A stretch of 64,000 nt of DNA from Hongsoonwoonella zoysiae (GTDB taxonomy: Bacteria > Pseudomonadota > Alphaproteobacteria > Rhizobiales > Stappiaceae), in contig NZ_JABRXF010000001.1 in the NCBI RefSeq assembly GCF_013266695.1, positions 1,119,236 through 1,183,235 on the forward strand, given 5' to 3'. Below are positions 34,880-44,607 of the stretch, piece by piece. How positions within the stretch are numbered: position 1 is the first letter of the stretch; every line of letters begins with the position of its first letter. The translations under genes were made by a program, and so were the position numbers. The notes under the pieces were generated by a model. The model was given only the letters and a program-made list of their open reading frames with translations, searched no databases and was not told where the DNA came from.

Positions 34880-35683
34880 ATGCCCGACACGCTGACGATC
34901 GCGACCTGGAACATCAACTCGGTGCGCCTGCGCCTGCCGATCGTCGAGCGGTTTCTGACCGAATTCGCCCCGGACGTTCTCTGCCTGCAGGAAACGAAGT
35001 GCCCGGATGCAAATTTTCCGCTGAACGCGCTGCGCAAGCTCGGCTACGAACATATCGCGATCCACGGGCAGAAGGGCTATCACGGAGTTGCCACCATTTC
35101 GCGGCGGCCCTTCGTCGCGCAGGAAAAGCGCGAGTTTTGCGGCAAGGGCGACAGCCGCCACGTGGCGACCGACATCGCCTTCAACGGATCGTCGGTGCGG
35201 CTGCATAATTTCTACGTGCCGGCGGGCGGTGACGAACCCGACCCGGAAGTGAACGACAAATTCGCCCACAAGCTCGCCTTCCTGGACGAGATGACCGAAT
35301 GGTTCGCGGATACCGCGCAGCCGACCGTCATCGTCGGCGACCTGAACATCGCCCCTTACGAGCATGACGTCTGGTCGCACAAGAAGCTTCTGAAGGTCGT
35401 CAGCCACACCCCGCTGGAGTGCGAGAAGCTTGAAACCGTGCGCAAGGCGGGCGGCTTCGTCGACCTCATGCGCCAGCATGTGCCGATGGAGGAAAAGCTC
35501 TACACATGGTGGAGCTACCGCGCGCGAGACTGGTCGGCCGCCGACAAGGGCCGGCGCCTCGACCATGTCTGGTCGACACCCGATCTCGCCCCCCTTTCAA
35601 GCAAGATAAATGTGCTGCGCGATGCCCGCGGCTGGGAAAAACCTTCCGATCATGCCCCCGTCCTCGCGACGTTTGAGGGATGA
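34880..35683 (+). CDS. xth: exodeoxyribonuclease III
   Basis: A 267-residue ExoIII/AP endonuclease. TIATWNINSVRLRL, LQETKC, GDLNIAPYEHDVWS and the terminal SDHAPVLATF cover the metal, Asn and catalytic His residues. It cuts at abasic sites in base-excision repair. The downstream end meets a bidirectional terminator and a convergent response-regulator gene. Confidence 0.95.
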   Translation: MPDTLTIATWNINSVRLRLPIVERFLTEFAPDVLCLQETKCPDANFPLNALRKLGYEHIAIHGQKGYHGVATISRRPFVAQEKREFCGKGDSRHVATDIAFNGSSVRLHNFYVPAGGDEPDPEVNDKFAHKLAFLDEMTEWFADTAQPTVIVGDLNIAPYEHDVWSHKKLLKVVSHTPLECEKLETVRKAGGFVDLMRQHVPMEEKLYTWWSYRARDWSAADKGRRLDHVWSTPDLAPLSSKINVLRDARGWEKPSDHAPVLATFEG

Positions 35684-35775
35684 GGGCGAGGGATGAGCTG
35701 TGAGCGGTGAGCGGTGAGGCGGCCGCCGCCGAAGTCCCGGAATATCCCTAAACGCGCGACGTGAATTGCAAATCG

Positions 35776-35810
35776 AAAAGGGCCGCCCGCGATCCGCGAG
35801 CGGCCCTTTT
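35776..35810. terminator. bidirectional intrinsic terminator between xth and a response regulator
   Basis: AAAAGGGCCGC (35776-35786) and GCGGCCCTTTT (35800-35810) form an 11-bp stem with A on one side and T on the other, so both convergent transcripts can end here. Confidence 0.88.
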
Positions 35811-35885
35811 CCTTATTGCGGATGCGTGTGGTCAGGCGAGAGCGTGCTTCGACAGGGAAAGCTCGCTCACACGCCCGTTCCGCGA

Positions 35886-36569
35886 TTACGGGACGAGCTT
35901 GTAGCCGCCGGCGTCGGTGACCAGCAGTTCCGCGTTCGACGGATCGCGCTCGATCTTCTGGCGCAGGCGATAAATGTGGGTTTCCAGCGTGTGAGTGGTG
36001 ACGCCGGAGTTGTAGCCCCAGACCTCATGCAGGAGAACGTCGCGCGTGACCGGCTTTTCGCCCGCGCGATAGAGGTATTTCAGGATCGCCGTTTCCTTCT
36101 CCGTCAGGCGGATCTTGGCGCCCTTTTCATCGACCATCAGCTTCTGCGCGGGGCGGAAGGAAAAGCGGCCGATGGTGAAAACGGCATCCTCGCTCTGCTC
36201 GTGCTGGCGAAGATGCGCGCGGATGCGCGCAAGCAGCACGGCGAACTTGAAGGGCTTTGCGACATAATCGTTCGCGCCGGCCTCAAGCCCGAGGATCGTG
36301 TCCGAATCGGTGTCGTGCCCGGTCAGCATGATAACCGGGGCCTTGAAGCCGTTCTTGCGCAGAAGCTTCACCGCCTCGCGCCCGTCGATATCCGGCAGGC
36401 CGACATCCATCAGCAGAAGATCGACATGCTCGCTCTTGGCGGCGCTGATGCCGGTCGTGGCGTTATCCGCCTGCAAGGTCTCGAACTCGTCGTAAAGCGA
36501 CAGTTGCTCGACGAGCGCCTCGCGCAGATCATTGTCGTCGTCGACGATCAGGATATTCCGCGCGCTCAT
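35886..36569 (-). CDS. OmpR/PhoB-type response regulator (CenR/OtpR-like)
   Basis: A 227-residue regulator: receiver domain 1-120 with acidic pocket VDDDND, phospho-Asp in LLLMDVGLPD and Lys in AKPF; winged helix 130-227 (LTEKETAILKYLYRAGEKPVTRDVLL, GVTTHTLETHIYRLRQKI). By memory it is close to the conserved envelope regulator called CenR in Caulobacter and OtpR in Brucella; the name is not certain. There is no adjacent histidine kinase. Start 36569 is chosen by homology. Confidence 0.88.
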   Translation of the reverse strand: MSARNILIVDDDNDLREALVEQLSLYDEFETLQADNATTGISAAKSEHVDLLLMDVGLPDIDGREAVKLLRKNGFKAPVIMLTGHDTDSDTILGLEAGANDYVAKPFKFAVLLARIRAHLRQHEQSEDAVFTIGRFSFRPAQKLMVDEKGAKIRLTEKETAILKYLYRAGEKPVTRDVLLHEVWGYNSGVTTHTLETHIYRLRQKIERDPSNAELLVTDAGGYKLVP

Positions 36570-36680
36570 GGCTCTTACTCCCTTCAAATCCGCCAAACCG
36601 GTTGCCGACACACTTAGTGTTCGCGAGGCGGTAGCGCGAGATAAAATCTTCTCCAATTGCCTGTGAACTCGTCAATTCTT

Positions 36681-36725
36681 CTTCACGCGACCTTTACCGG
36701 AAGGTTATCAGGAAATTTCGTGAAG
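36681..36725. promoter_or_regulatory. inverted repeats in the divergent promoter region
   Basis: CTTCACG (36681-36687) and CGTGAAG (36719-36725), with ACCTT/AAGGT (36690-36694, 36701-36705) inside. It lies between the response-regulator gene and the L,D-transpeptidase gene and could be an operator. Weak evidence. Confidence 0.3.
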
Positions 36726-36763
36726 AGGAGGTGAAATGCGATGCGAAGCGGGAGGCGGGACGG

Positions 36764-37297
36764 ATGAAGGACGGTAAAATGGCGGAAGTCCTTGCCGTTC
36801 GGGCAAGGCCTGGTGCGCCGCAGAAGGGCACGCTGAGTTTAGAATCGATCACGGTCCCGTGTGTCTTGGGAAAATCGGGCCTCGCCGTCAGAAAGCGCGA
36901 AGGCGACGGCAAGACGCCCGTCGGGCGCTTCGCGCTGCTTTCGGTCTACTATCGCCCGGATCGCTTGCGCCGCCCGATAACCCGATTGCCGGTCAGTGAA
37001 ATTTCGCCCGACCTCGGCTGGTGCGACGATCCCGGCCATCCGCGCTACAACCGCCCCGTGAAGCTTCCCTTTTCCGCGAGCCACGAAAGAATGTGGCGCG
37101 AGGACGGGCTCTACGACGTCGTCGTGGTGCTCGACCACAATCTTCATCCACCCGTGCCGGGGCTTGGGTCCGCGATCTTCTTTCACTGCGCAAGGCCCGG
37201 TTATTCGCCGACGGAAGGCTGCGTCGCGGTTTCCCGGAAGGACATGCTGAAGATCCTCGAACGCTGCGGGCCGGGCACAGCCATGGCGATCGGCTGA
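36764..37297 (+). CDS. L,D-transpeptidase (YkuD) family protein without a signal peptide
   Basis: A 177-residue YkuD-domain protein. The catalytic block is visible: FFHCARPGYSPTEGCVAVSR with His and Cys in the H-x(n)-S-x-GC pattern. These enzymes make 3-3 crosslinks or anchor proteins in peptidoglycan. Neither ATG 36764 nor GTG 36731 gives a signal peptide or membrane helix, which is odd for a periplasmic enzyme. GGGAGG lies eight bases before ATG 36764. Confidence 0.85.
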   Translation: MKDGKMAEVLAVRARPGAPQKGTLSLESITVPCVLGKSGLAVRKREGDGKTPVGRFALLSVYYRPDRLRRPITRLPVSEISPDLGWCDDPGHPRYNRPVKLPFSASHERMWREDGLYDVVVVLDHNLHPPVPGLGSAIFFHCARPGYSPTEGCVAVSRKDMLKILERCGPGTAMAIG

Positions 37298-37415
37298 AAG
37301 CACGGTCGATAAAGAGCTTGTGATTGTCGCCGGGCGCCTCGCCGTGCTTTTATGGAACATATGCGGAACAAAGTTTCGTTAAGTCATTCATGATCTGTCA
37401 TTGCGGAGAAATGCC

Positions 37416-38054
37416 TTGTCCGACATTCAAACCATTCTGCCCGGTATCCTGCTTGCGCTCGGCGGAACGGCGCTGGGCCTGATGACGCCGGGGCCGAACA
37501 TTCTTTCGGTCATCGGCACGTCGATGAGCGCGGGCCGCGCGGCGGGCAAGGCGCTCGCCTATGGCATAGGGTTCGGCGCCTGTATCTGGGCGACGCTTGC
37601 CTGGGCGGGGCTTGCCGGGCTCCTTTCGGTCTATGCCTCCGCGATAACGGCGCTGAAGATCGCCGGTGCCGCCTATCTGCTCTGGCTGGCGTTCAAGGCC
37701 TTTCGCTCGGCGGCGAGCCCGAAGCCGCTGGAGCTTCGCGAGACGATGTCGACGGCGAACGGAAACGCATATTTCCGGCGCGGTTTCCTGATCGTCATGA
37801 CGAACCCGAAGGCCGTTCTCGTGTGGATCGCGATCATGTCACTTGGCGTAAGAGCGGATTCGCCCTGGTGGGTCGGCGGGGTGATCATGGCCGTCGGCGG
37901 GTCGATGTCGATTTTCGCGCATCAGCTTTATGCCATCGCTTTTTCCACCAGCCCGATGATCCGGTTTTATTCCCGTGCCCGGCGCTGGATCGAAGCCGGG
38001 CTCGGCACTTTTTTCTGCTTCGCGAGCTACAAGCTGCTGACGTCGAAAAGCTGA
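37416..38054 (+). CDS. LysE/RhtB family amino-acid exporter
   Basis: A 212-residue protein with six helices. GLMTPGPNILSVIGTSMSAGRAAGKALAYGIGFG is the family's first-loop signature. It exports amino acids or derivatives; substrate unknown. TTG 37416 is used as start because GGAGA lies six bases upstream and no in-frame ATG fits. Confidence 0.87.
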   Translation: MSDIQTILPGILLALGGTALGLMTPGPNILSVIGTSMSAGRAAGKALAYGIGFGACIWATLAWAGLAGLLSVYASAITALKIAGAAYLLWLAFKAFRSAASPKPLELRETMSTANGNAYFRRGFLIVMTNPKAVLVWIAIMSLGVRADSPWWVGGVIMAVGGSMSIFAHQLYAIAFSTSPMIRFYSRARRWIEAGLGTFFCFASYKLLTSKS

Positions 38055-38264
38055 GCGGGAGGGAGCCGATCCTTCGCGCGGGCGAATGATTTGCCAATTC
38101 GAGGCGCCGGAATGGCTATTCTTGCGCGGCACTGGAAAATCGCGGCGTTTTCGGCCATATAGTGCCCGCAACGGACGGACGTGGCGGGCCAGGCTGTTCC
38201 TGTGGAGGGAAGCGCCGCATGACGCGGTGTCCGCAGGCGGCGGTTTTCGAAAGCAGTCAAACCC

Positions 38265-39173
38265 ATGGGCGAGCGGCGCATACCATTCCTGAAAATGAAC
38301 GGGCTCGGCAACGAATTCGTTGTCTGGGACGCCCGAGCCGAGCCGTTAAGCTTTTCGCCCGAGCAGATCATGGCGATTGGCGATCCGCAGGCCGGCATCG
38401 GCTTCGACCAGATGATCACCGTCGAAACCTCGCCCATCGGCGCAGATGCCTTTATGCGCATTCACAATCGCGACGGCGGCCAAGTCGACGCCTGCGGTAA
38501 CGCGACGCGCTGCGTCGGCAGGCTCCTGATGGAAGAAGCGGGTACGGATGCCGCGACCATCCAGACGAATGCGGGCCTGCTCCACGCCTATCGCACGGAC
38601 GACCCGCTCAGGATCACCGCCGACATGGGCGAGCCGCGCTTCGCCTGGAACGAGATACCGCTTGCCGAGGAATTCCATGACACGCGGGCGGTCGAACTGC
38701 AGATCGGGCCGATCGACCAGCCGATCCTGCACACGCCGAGCGTCGTCAACATGGGCAATCCGCATGCGGTGTTCTGGGTGAAGGACATTGAGGCCTACGA
38801 CCTTTCGCGCATCGGTCCTCTGCTTGAAAGTCACCCGATCTTCCCCGAAAAGGCGAATATTTCGCTGGCCCACGTGCTTTCGGACACGGAAATCGAGGTG
38901 AAGGTGTGGGAACGCGGGGCGGGCCTGACGCGTGCCTGCGGCACGGCGGCCTGCGCCGTTGCGGTGGCGGCCGCCCGCGACAGGCGCACCGGCCGCAAGG
39001 TGACGATCCATCTTCCCGGTGGGCCGCTTGAGATCGAATGGCGGACAAGCGACAACCACGTGATGATGACGGGCGGCACGGAAGTCGAATACGAAGGCCT
39101 TCTCGACCTAGAAACACTCGAATTCCAGCGCACCGGACCGGGCGACAAGCCGATCCTGGAGGTCGTGAAGTGA
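38265..39173 (+). CDS. dapF: diaminopimelate epimerase
   Basis: A 302-residue DapF converting LL- to meso-DAP for lysine and peptidoglycan. Active-site Cys pair: VDACGNATRCVGR and TRACGTAACAV. FLKMNGLGNEFVVWD is the N-terminal hallmark. It overlaps the start of mtaB by 4 bases (GTGA), heading the dapF-mtaB-ftsY-ispZ cluster. Confidence 0.96.
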   Translation: MGERRIPFLKMNGLGNEFVVWDARAEPLSFSPEQIMAIGDPQAGIGFDQMITVETSPIGADAFMRIHNRDGGQVDACGNATRCVGRLLMEEAGTDAATIQTNAGLLHAYRTDDPLRITADMGEPRFAWNEIPLAEEFHDTRAVELQIGPIDQPILHTPSVVNMGNPHAVFWVKDIEAYDLSRIGPLLESHPIFPEKANISLAHVLSDTEIEVKVWERGAGLTRACGTAACAVAVAAARDRRTGRKVTIHLPGGPLEIEWRTSDNHVMMTGGTEVEYEGLLDLETLEFQRTGPGDKPILEVVK

Positions 39174-40438
39174 GCATCGACGTCGTCACATTCGGCTGCC
39201 GCCTCAACGCCTATGAATCGGAGGTCATGAAGCGCGAGGCCGAGGCCGCCGGGCTGAAGGAGGCCGTGCTCGTCAACACCTGCGCCGTGACGAACGAAGC
39301 CGTGCGTCAGGCGCGCCAGGCGATCCGAAAGGCGCGGCGCGAGAACCCGGACGCGCGCATCATCGTGACCGGCTGCGCGGCTCAGACGGAAAGCGGCACA
39401 TTCGCAGGGATGGAAGAGGTCGACCTCGTGCTCGGCAACAGCGAGAAGCTGGAGCGCGCCTCTTACGGCCGTGTCGCGCAATTCGGCATCGAGGAGAGCG
39501 AGAAGGTCCGCGTCAACGACATCATGAGCGTGCGCGAGACGGCGGGCCACCTGATCGACGGGCTGGAGGGCCGCGCGCGCGCCTTCGTCCAGATCCAGAA
39601 CGGCTGCGACCATCGCTGCACCTTCTGCATTATTCCCTACGGGCGCGGCAACTCGCGTTCGGTGCCCATGGGCGTGGTGATCGACCAGATCCGCCGTCTT
39701 GTCGAAAACGGCCACCGCGAAATCGTGCTGTCGGGTGTGGACATCACCAGCTATGGCGCGGATCTGCCGGGTGCGCCGACGCTGGGCCAACTCACGCTGA
39801 AGATCCTGAAGATGGTGCCGGGGCTCGATCGCCTCAGGCTTTCCTCCATCGACAGCATCGAGGCGGACGAAGCGCTGATGCGCGCGATCGCCGAGGAAGA
39901 GCGGCTGATGCCGCATTTCCACCTGTCGCTGCAGGCGGGCGACGACCTGATCCTCAAGCGCATGAAGCGCCGGCACCTGCGCGCGGATACGATCCGATTC
40001 TGCGAGGAAGTGCGGGCGCTGCGCCCGGATGTCGTCTTCGGCGCCGATATCATCGCGGGTTTCCCGACCGAAACGGAGGCGATGTTCGAAAACACGTTGA
40101 AGATCGTCGACGAATGCGGGTTGACACATCTTCACGTCTTTCCGTTCTCGGCCCGCCCCGGAACGCCGGCCGCGCGTATGCCGCAGGTCGATCGTGCGCT
40201 TGTGAAGGAGCGTGCCGGACGACTGCGCGAAAAGGGCGAGGCAGCGCTGAAGGTACATCTTGAGCGCGAGGTGGGCACCCGCCGTTTCGTGCTTGTCGAG
40301 CGCGAGGGCCTTGGCCGTACGGAGCAGTTTACCCAGGTCGAATTCGAGGGTCATGCTTCCGGCGACCTTGTGGAGATGGCGATAAAGGGGCATACCGGGC
40401 GCCACCTCCTGGCGGACCGGATTTCAAAGGCAGCTTGA
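39170..40438 (+). CDS. mtaB: tRNA threonylcarbamoyladenosine methylthiotransferase MtaB
   Basis: A 422-residue radical SAM methylthiotransferase adding a methylthio group to t6A37 of tRNAs. The N-terminal cluster cysteines are in GCRLNAYESE, NTCAVTNEA and VTGCAAQT; the radical SAM cysteines in GCDHRCTFCIIPYGRG; a TRAM domain ends the protein. GTG 39170 overlaps the dapF stop and the protein begins MSIDVVTFGCRLN as in homologues. Confidence 0.95.
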   Translation: MSIDVVTFGCRLNAYESEVMKREAEAAGLKEAVLVNTCAVTNEAVRQARQAIRKARRENPDARIIVTGCAAQTESGTFAGMEEVDLVLGNSEKLERASYGRVAQFGIEESEKVRVNDIMSVRETAGHLIDGLEGRARAFVQIQNGCDHRCTFCIIPYGRGNSRSVPMGVVIDQIRRLVENGHREIVLSGVDITSYGADLPGAPTLGQLTLKILKMVPGLDRLRLSSIDSIEADEALMRAIAEEERLMPHFHLSLQAGDDLILKRMKRRHLRADTIRFCEEVRALRPDVVFGADIIAGFPTETEAMFENTLKIVDECGLTHLHVFPFSARPGTPAARMPQVDRALVKERAGRLREKGEAALKVHLEREVGTRRFVLVEREGLGRTEQFTQVEFEGHASGDLVEMAIKGHTGRHLLADRISKAA

Positions 40439-40442
40439 TTTC

Positions 40443-41669
40443 ATGAGCGAAAAGAAACGCGGATTCCTCGGCCGTTTATTCGGCGCGAAGGACGAGGCGG
40501 CGCCCGAAGGCACGCCTTCCGAGGAAAGCCGCGCAAGCGAAGCGGAAGCGGCTGCGGATATATCCGAAGAAAGGCAAGCCGGCAGCGCTGCCGAACCGGA
40601 GGTTAAAGAAGCCGAGGCGGAAGCCGCGCCCGATGCCGAAGTTGGCGAAGAGGAGCCGGCGGAAACCACACTTGAAACCTTCGAACCGGAGCCGGTGACG
40701 GCGCAACCTGAACCCTCGTCCACTGTCCAGCCGAAGCCGGCGAAAGAAAAGAAAAGCTGGTTTTCGAAGCTGCGCGACGGGCTGTCGCGCTCATCCTCCG
40801 CGCTGACCGGCGGCATTTCGGCGATTTTCACCAAGCGCAAGCTCGACGCCGATACGTTGGAGGAACTGGAAGACATCCTGATCCAGGCGGACCTTGGCGT
40901 TGAAACGGCGATGAACATCACCGAACGGCTGGCCGACGGACGCTACGACAAGGAAATTTCCGAAGAAGAGGTGCGCCGCATTCTGGCTGAAGAGGTGAAA
41001 AGCGTGCTGGAGCCGGTGGCGAAGCCGCTTGAGATCGACGCATCGCTGAAGCCGCATGTCATTCTCGTCGTCGGGGTCAACGGCACGGGCAAGACGACCA
41101 CAATCGGCAAGCTTTCGGCGAAATTCGCGGCCGAAGGCAGGCGCGTGATGCTGGCCGCCGGCGACACCTTCCGCGCCGCCGCCGTGGAGCAGCTCAAGAT
41201 CTGGGGCGAGCGCACGGGGGCGGACGTTATCGCGCGCGATACCGGTGCGGATGCGGCGGGCCTCGTCTTCGACGCTATGAAGGAAGCGCGCGAAAAGGCG
41301 ATGGACGTGCTGCTGATCGATACGGCGGGCCGCCTGCAGAATCGGGCGGAGCTGATGGCCGAGCTTGAAAAGGTCGTGCGCGTCATCAAGAAGCACGACG
41401 AGAGCGCGCCTCATACGGTGCTTTTGACACTCGACGCCACCACGGGCCAGAACGCCATGAACCAGGTGGAAATCTTCGGCCGGACGGCGGGGGTCTCGGG
41501 TCTCGTCATGACGAAGCTGGACGGAACGGCGCGTGGCGGCATACTCGTCGCCATATCGGCAAAGCACCGCATGCCGGTGCATTTCATCGGGGTCGGCGAG
41601 GGCGTCGACGATCTCGAACCCTTCAAGGCGGAAGATTTTGCGAAGGCGATTGCCGGTTTGGCGGGATGA
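40443..41669 (+). CDS. ftsY: signal recognition particle receptor FtsY
   Basis: A 408-residue SRP receptor. Residues about 15-105 are an acidic, Glu/Ala-rich A domain of low complexity; the NG domain follows with GVNGTGKTTTIGKL, DTAGRLQNRAELM and TKLDGTARGG. It docks ribosome-SRP complexes at the membrane. It begins four bases after mtaB. Confidence 0.96.
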   Translation: MSEKKRGFLGRLFGAKDEAAPEGTPSEESRASEAEAAADISEERQAGSAAEPEVKEAEAEAAPDAEVGEEEPAETTLETFEPEPVTAQPEPSSTVQPKPAKEKKSWFSKLRDGLSRSSSALTGGISAIFTKRKLDADTLEELEDILIQADLGVETAMNITERLADGRYDKEISEEEVRRILAEEVKSVLEPVAKPLEIDASLKPHVILVVGVNGTGKTTTIGKLSAKFAAEGRRVMLAAGDTFRAAAVEQLKIWGERTGADVIARDTGADAAGLVFDAMKEAREKAMDVLLIDTAGRLQNRAELMAELEKVVRVIKKHDESAPHTVLLTLDATTGQNAMNQVEIFGRTAGVSGLVMTKLDGTARGGILVAISAKHRMPVHFIGVGEGVDDLEPFKAEDFAKAIAGLAG

Positions 41670-41744
41670 TGCCCAACCGGTGCCAATTTCTGCCGCCAAG
41701 ACTCCCTTGAAGAGACAGGATTGCAAGGAACGGATTTGCGCCAA

Positions 41745-42380
41745 ATGGAATTTGAACACGAGCCCAACGCAGCCGACCGCCGCGAACTCGCGCCGTTTCC
41801 GAAGCTGGTTCTGGAACTGGGGCCGCTGGTTTTGTTCTTCTTCGCCAATGCGCGGGGCGAAATGCTGGCAGAAATGTTCCCCGCACTCGGCGAACTCGGC
41901 GGCCCGATCTTCATCGCCACCGCCGTCTTCATGGTGGCGATCACGGCCTCTCTCTTCGTTTCCTATGTCCTGACGAAGCGCCTGCCCGTCATGCCGGTCG
42001 TTTCCGGCGTGGTGGTACTCGTCTTCGGCGCGCTGACGCTTTGGCTGCATGACGAGCTTTTCATCAAGCTGAAGCCGACGATCGTGAACTTGCTTTTCGG
42101 TTCGATACTGCTCGGCGGACTTTTCTTCAAAAAGTCTTTGCTCGGCTACGTCTTCGACAGCGTGTTCCATCTGGACGACGACGGCTGGCGAAAGCTCACT
42201 TTCCGCTGGGGCGTGTTCTTCTTCGTGCTCGCCGCGCTGAACGAATTCGTGTGGCGTTCGTTTTCGACCGATTTCTGGGTTTCCTTCAAGGTGTTCGGCA
42301 TCATGCCGATCACCGTTGCCTTCACGCTGTTCCAGTTGCCGCTGATCCAGCGCCATTCGCTGGATCAGGAGAAGGGATGA
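41745..42380 (+). CDS. ispZ: inner membrane septation protein A (IspZ/YciB)
   Basis: About 211 residues, five to six helices. [35 protein letters not shown] and [13 protein letters not shown] are family motifs. It is thought to take part in envelope or septum integrity. The start may also be TTG 41736 or 41721; ATG 41745 is the conservative choice. Last gene of the dapF cluster. Confidence 0.92.
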   Translation: MEFEHEPNAADRRELAPFPKLVLELGPLVLFFFANARGEMLAEMFPALGELGGPIFIATAVFMVAITASLFVSYVLTKRLPVMPVVSGVVVLVFGALTLWLHDELFIKLKPTIVNLLFGSILLGGLFFKKSLLGYVFDSVFHLDDDGWRKLTFRWGVFFFVLAALNEFVWRSFSTDFWVSFKVFGIMPITVAFTLFQLPLIQRHSLDQEKG

Positions 42381-42393
42381 CCGGCGTGCAGGC

Positions 42394-42600
42394 TTATTGT
42401 TCGCCGAGCTTCATGTCCGGCGAATAGGTCTTGCCGTTGACTTCCTTGACGACCGCCTGGCCGCAGATGGTTACGCCGCGCACGCTGTCGAAGGTAAGCG
42501 ACGGCGAGCCGTGAAGCTCCCACCCCTTGTCGAGCGCCGCCGAAATGCGGTGGCAGAATTCGCTGTCGTCCTTGCCGGTGATGATGCGGTAGAGCTTCAT
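42394..42600 (-). CDS. DUF1737 protein
   Basis: A 68-residue protein: MKLYRIITGKDDSEFCHRIS at the start and LDKGWELHGSPSLTFD in the middle match DUF1737, a small family of unknown function found widely in Alphaproteobacteria. It is convergent with ispZ. Confidence 0.85.
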   Translation of the reverse strand: MKLYRIITGKDDSEFCHRISAALDKGWELHGSPSLTFDSVRGVTICGQAVVKEVNGKTYSPDMKLGEQ

Positions 42601-42636
42601 GGCGGGTCCGATTCACGCAGGTTATGTCGAAAGTCT

Positions 42637-43527
42637 TTATGCGCGCGCCGCGATCGCTTCGGCAAGCGCTACGGTACGCCGGCCCATATCCGCGTGCAGG
42701 CGCTCCACCATTTTCCCGTCCACCTGGATTGCGCCTTTGCGCGCATTTTCGGGCTTGTCGAATTCCGCGATTATCTTGCGCGCCCGGTTCACTTCCTCGT
42801 CAGAGGGCGAAAAGGCGACATTGGCCGGCCCGATCTGCTTCGGGTGGATCAGCGTCTTGCCGTCCATGCCGATTTCCGCGCCCTCCAGGCATTCGGCGGC
42901 AAAGCCGCTTTCGTCGTTGAAATCATTATAGACGCCGTCGACGATGTCGAGGCCATAGGCACGTGCTGCCGCCACGCAAGCCATCAGCCAGGGCATCATC
43001 GGCGCGCGGCCCGGCAGGATGCGCGCCCGCGTTTCCTTGGCAAGGTCGTTGGTGCCCATCACGAAGCAGGCAAGCCGCGTTTCTGGGTTGCGGGCGGCAG
43101 CGGCGATATCGCGCGCATTCAGCATGGCAAGCGGTGTTTCCATCATTGCCCAGAGCTTGACCCTCGCCGGGGCGTGGCCGGCGTTTACCCGGTCGGCGAT
43201 GCGCTCGATATCGGCCGAGACCGACACTTTTGGAATAAGGATCGCGTCGGGCCGGGCCTCTATTGCCGCCTCAAGGTCCGCCGCGCCCCAGGGCGTATCG
43301 GCAGCGTTGATGCGGATGACAAGTTCACGGTGTCCGTATCCGCCCGATTTGACGGCAGCCGCAACCGCATCGCGCGCGGCTTCCTTCGCATCGGGCGCCA
43401 CGGCATCCTCAAGGTCGAGGATGAGGGTGTCGGCATCGAGCGTCCTGGCCTTTTCCAGCGCGCGGGCGTTGGAACCCGGCATGTAGAGAACGCTGCGGCG
43501 GGGGCGGAAGTCGGTCACGTTTGTCAT
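42637..43527 (-). CDS. HpcH/HpaI-fold CoA ester lyase
   Basis: A 296-residue lyase of the citrate lyase beta/malyl-CoA lyase family. RRSVLYMPGSNARALEKA binds CoA, LILDLEDAVAPDAK holds metal residues, and KLWAMMETPLAM follows. It likely cleaves malyl-CoA-like substrates; exact substrate not clear. GGAGAGGG precedes ATG 43527. Confidence 0.88.
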   Translation of the reverse strand: MTNVTDFRPRRSVLYMPGSNARALEKARTLDADTLILDLEDAVAPDAKEAARDAVAAAVKSGGYGHRELVIRINAADTPWGAADLEAAIEARPDAILIPKVSVSADIERIADRVNAGHAPARVKLWAMMETPLAMLNARDIAAAARNPETRLACFVMGTNDLAKETRARILPGRAPMMPWLMACVAAARAYGLDIVDGVYNDFNDESGFAAECLEGAEIGMDGKTLIHPKQIGPANVAFSPSDEEVNRARKIIAEFDKPENARKGAIQVDGKMVERLHADMGRRTVALAEAIAARA

Positions 43528-43568
43528 CGTCCCTCTCCTGTCTCGGGCGGGTATAGCGTGCCTCGAGA

Positions 43569-44492
43569 CTATTCCCCCACAGGCGCGCCGGCCACTGTCC
43601 GTTCGGCGGAGCGGCGGCGGAAGAACATGTCCTTCGCCGCGATGACGGCGCCGAGCGTAATCATCAGGCAAGCAAGCCCGATGACGGCGTTAAAGTCGCC
43701 AAATCCGAACGCGATCAGAAGCAGTGTCGAAAGAAGCGGCGCGGCATAGGCGCCCGCGCCCAGCACCTGGATGTCGCCGCGCTTCACACCGATGTCCCAG
43801 GCGAAAAAGGCAAGGCCAACCGGAAAGGCGGCAAGGCCGAGGACGGCAGCCCATTCAGCCGCGTTTGCCGGCAAGACGGTTTCCTCCAACACCAGATGCG
43901 CGGCAACGGAAAGGGCGGATGTCGACAGGCAGAACCCGGCAACGGCTTGAGTAGGCACCGCGCCCAGCCTGCGCGACAGGACGGAATAGCTCGACCAGAA
44001 GAGGCAAGAGCAGATGGCGGCGAGATAGCCGAGTGCATAGGCCGGATCGAGCGAAAGGCCCTTGCCCTTCGTCACCAGCAGCGCCGCCCCACCAAGGCCG
44101 AGCAGCGTGCCGATGATGTGATGAACGCGCAATCTTTCCCCCGGCAGGAGGGCTGAAAAGACGACGATCAGAAGCGGCCATGTGTAGTTGATGAGATTGG
44201 CGTCGACCGGCGGGGCATTGCGGATCGCGGTGAAGTAAAAAAAGTGGAAGCCGAAAAGGCCGGCGGTGCCGAACGCCCAGACCTTCAGCGGCTGGCGAAA
44301 CGCGGCAAGCCCGCCCGGACGAAGCGCCAGCCAGACGGTTGCCGCGATGCCGGAGATGCCGAAGCAAAGCGCGTTCAGAAGAAACGGCGGTACGTTGCCG
44401 GAGGCCGCGCCAAAGAGGCCGAGCGTCGACCACATGAGGACGGCGGTAAGGCCGATGAGCGTGGCGCGCACGCGTGAAACGGAGGAAGACAC
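43569..44492 (-). CDS. EamA/DMT family transporter
   Basis: A 307-residue ten-helix permease with two EamA halves (LIGLTAVLMWSTLGLFG at the start). GTG 44492 is used as GGGAG lies upstream and it starts right before the first helix; the frame opens at 44627. Substrate unknown. It is upstream of the CoA ester lyase gene on the same strand, 41 bases apart. Confidence 0.86.
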   Translation of the reverse strand: MSSSVSRVRATLIGLTAVLMWSTLGLFGAASGNVPPFLLNALCFGISGIAATVWLALRPGGLAAFRQPLKVWAFGTAGLFGFHFFYFTAIRNAPPVDANLINYTWPLLIVVFSALLPGERLRVHHIIGTLLGLGGAALLVTKGKGLSLDPAYALGYLAAICSCLFWSSYSVLSRRLGAVPTQAVAGFCLSTSALSVAAHLVLEETVLPANAAEWAAVLGLAAFPVGLAFFAWDIGVKRGDIQVLGAGAYAAPLLSTLLLIAFGFGDFNAVIGLACLMITLGAVIAAKDMFFRRRSAERTVAGAPVGE

Positions 44493-44607
44493 GGGAAATC
44501 GCTCCCGGAAAATGGGAAAAAGACTGGATGAAACTTTCAGGCGCGCCGGGCAGGCGGGACAATGCTTGGAATTGCCCGGCCCCGCAAGATGGGGATGAAA
44601 ATTTTCA

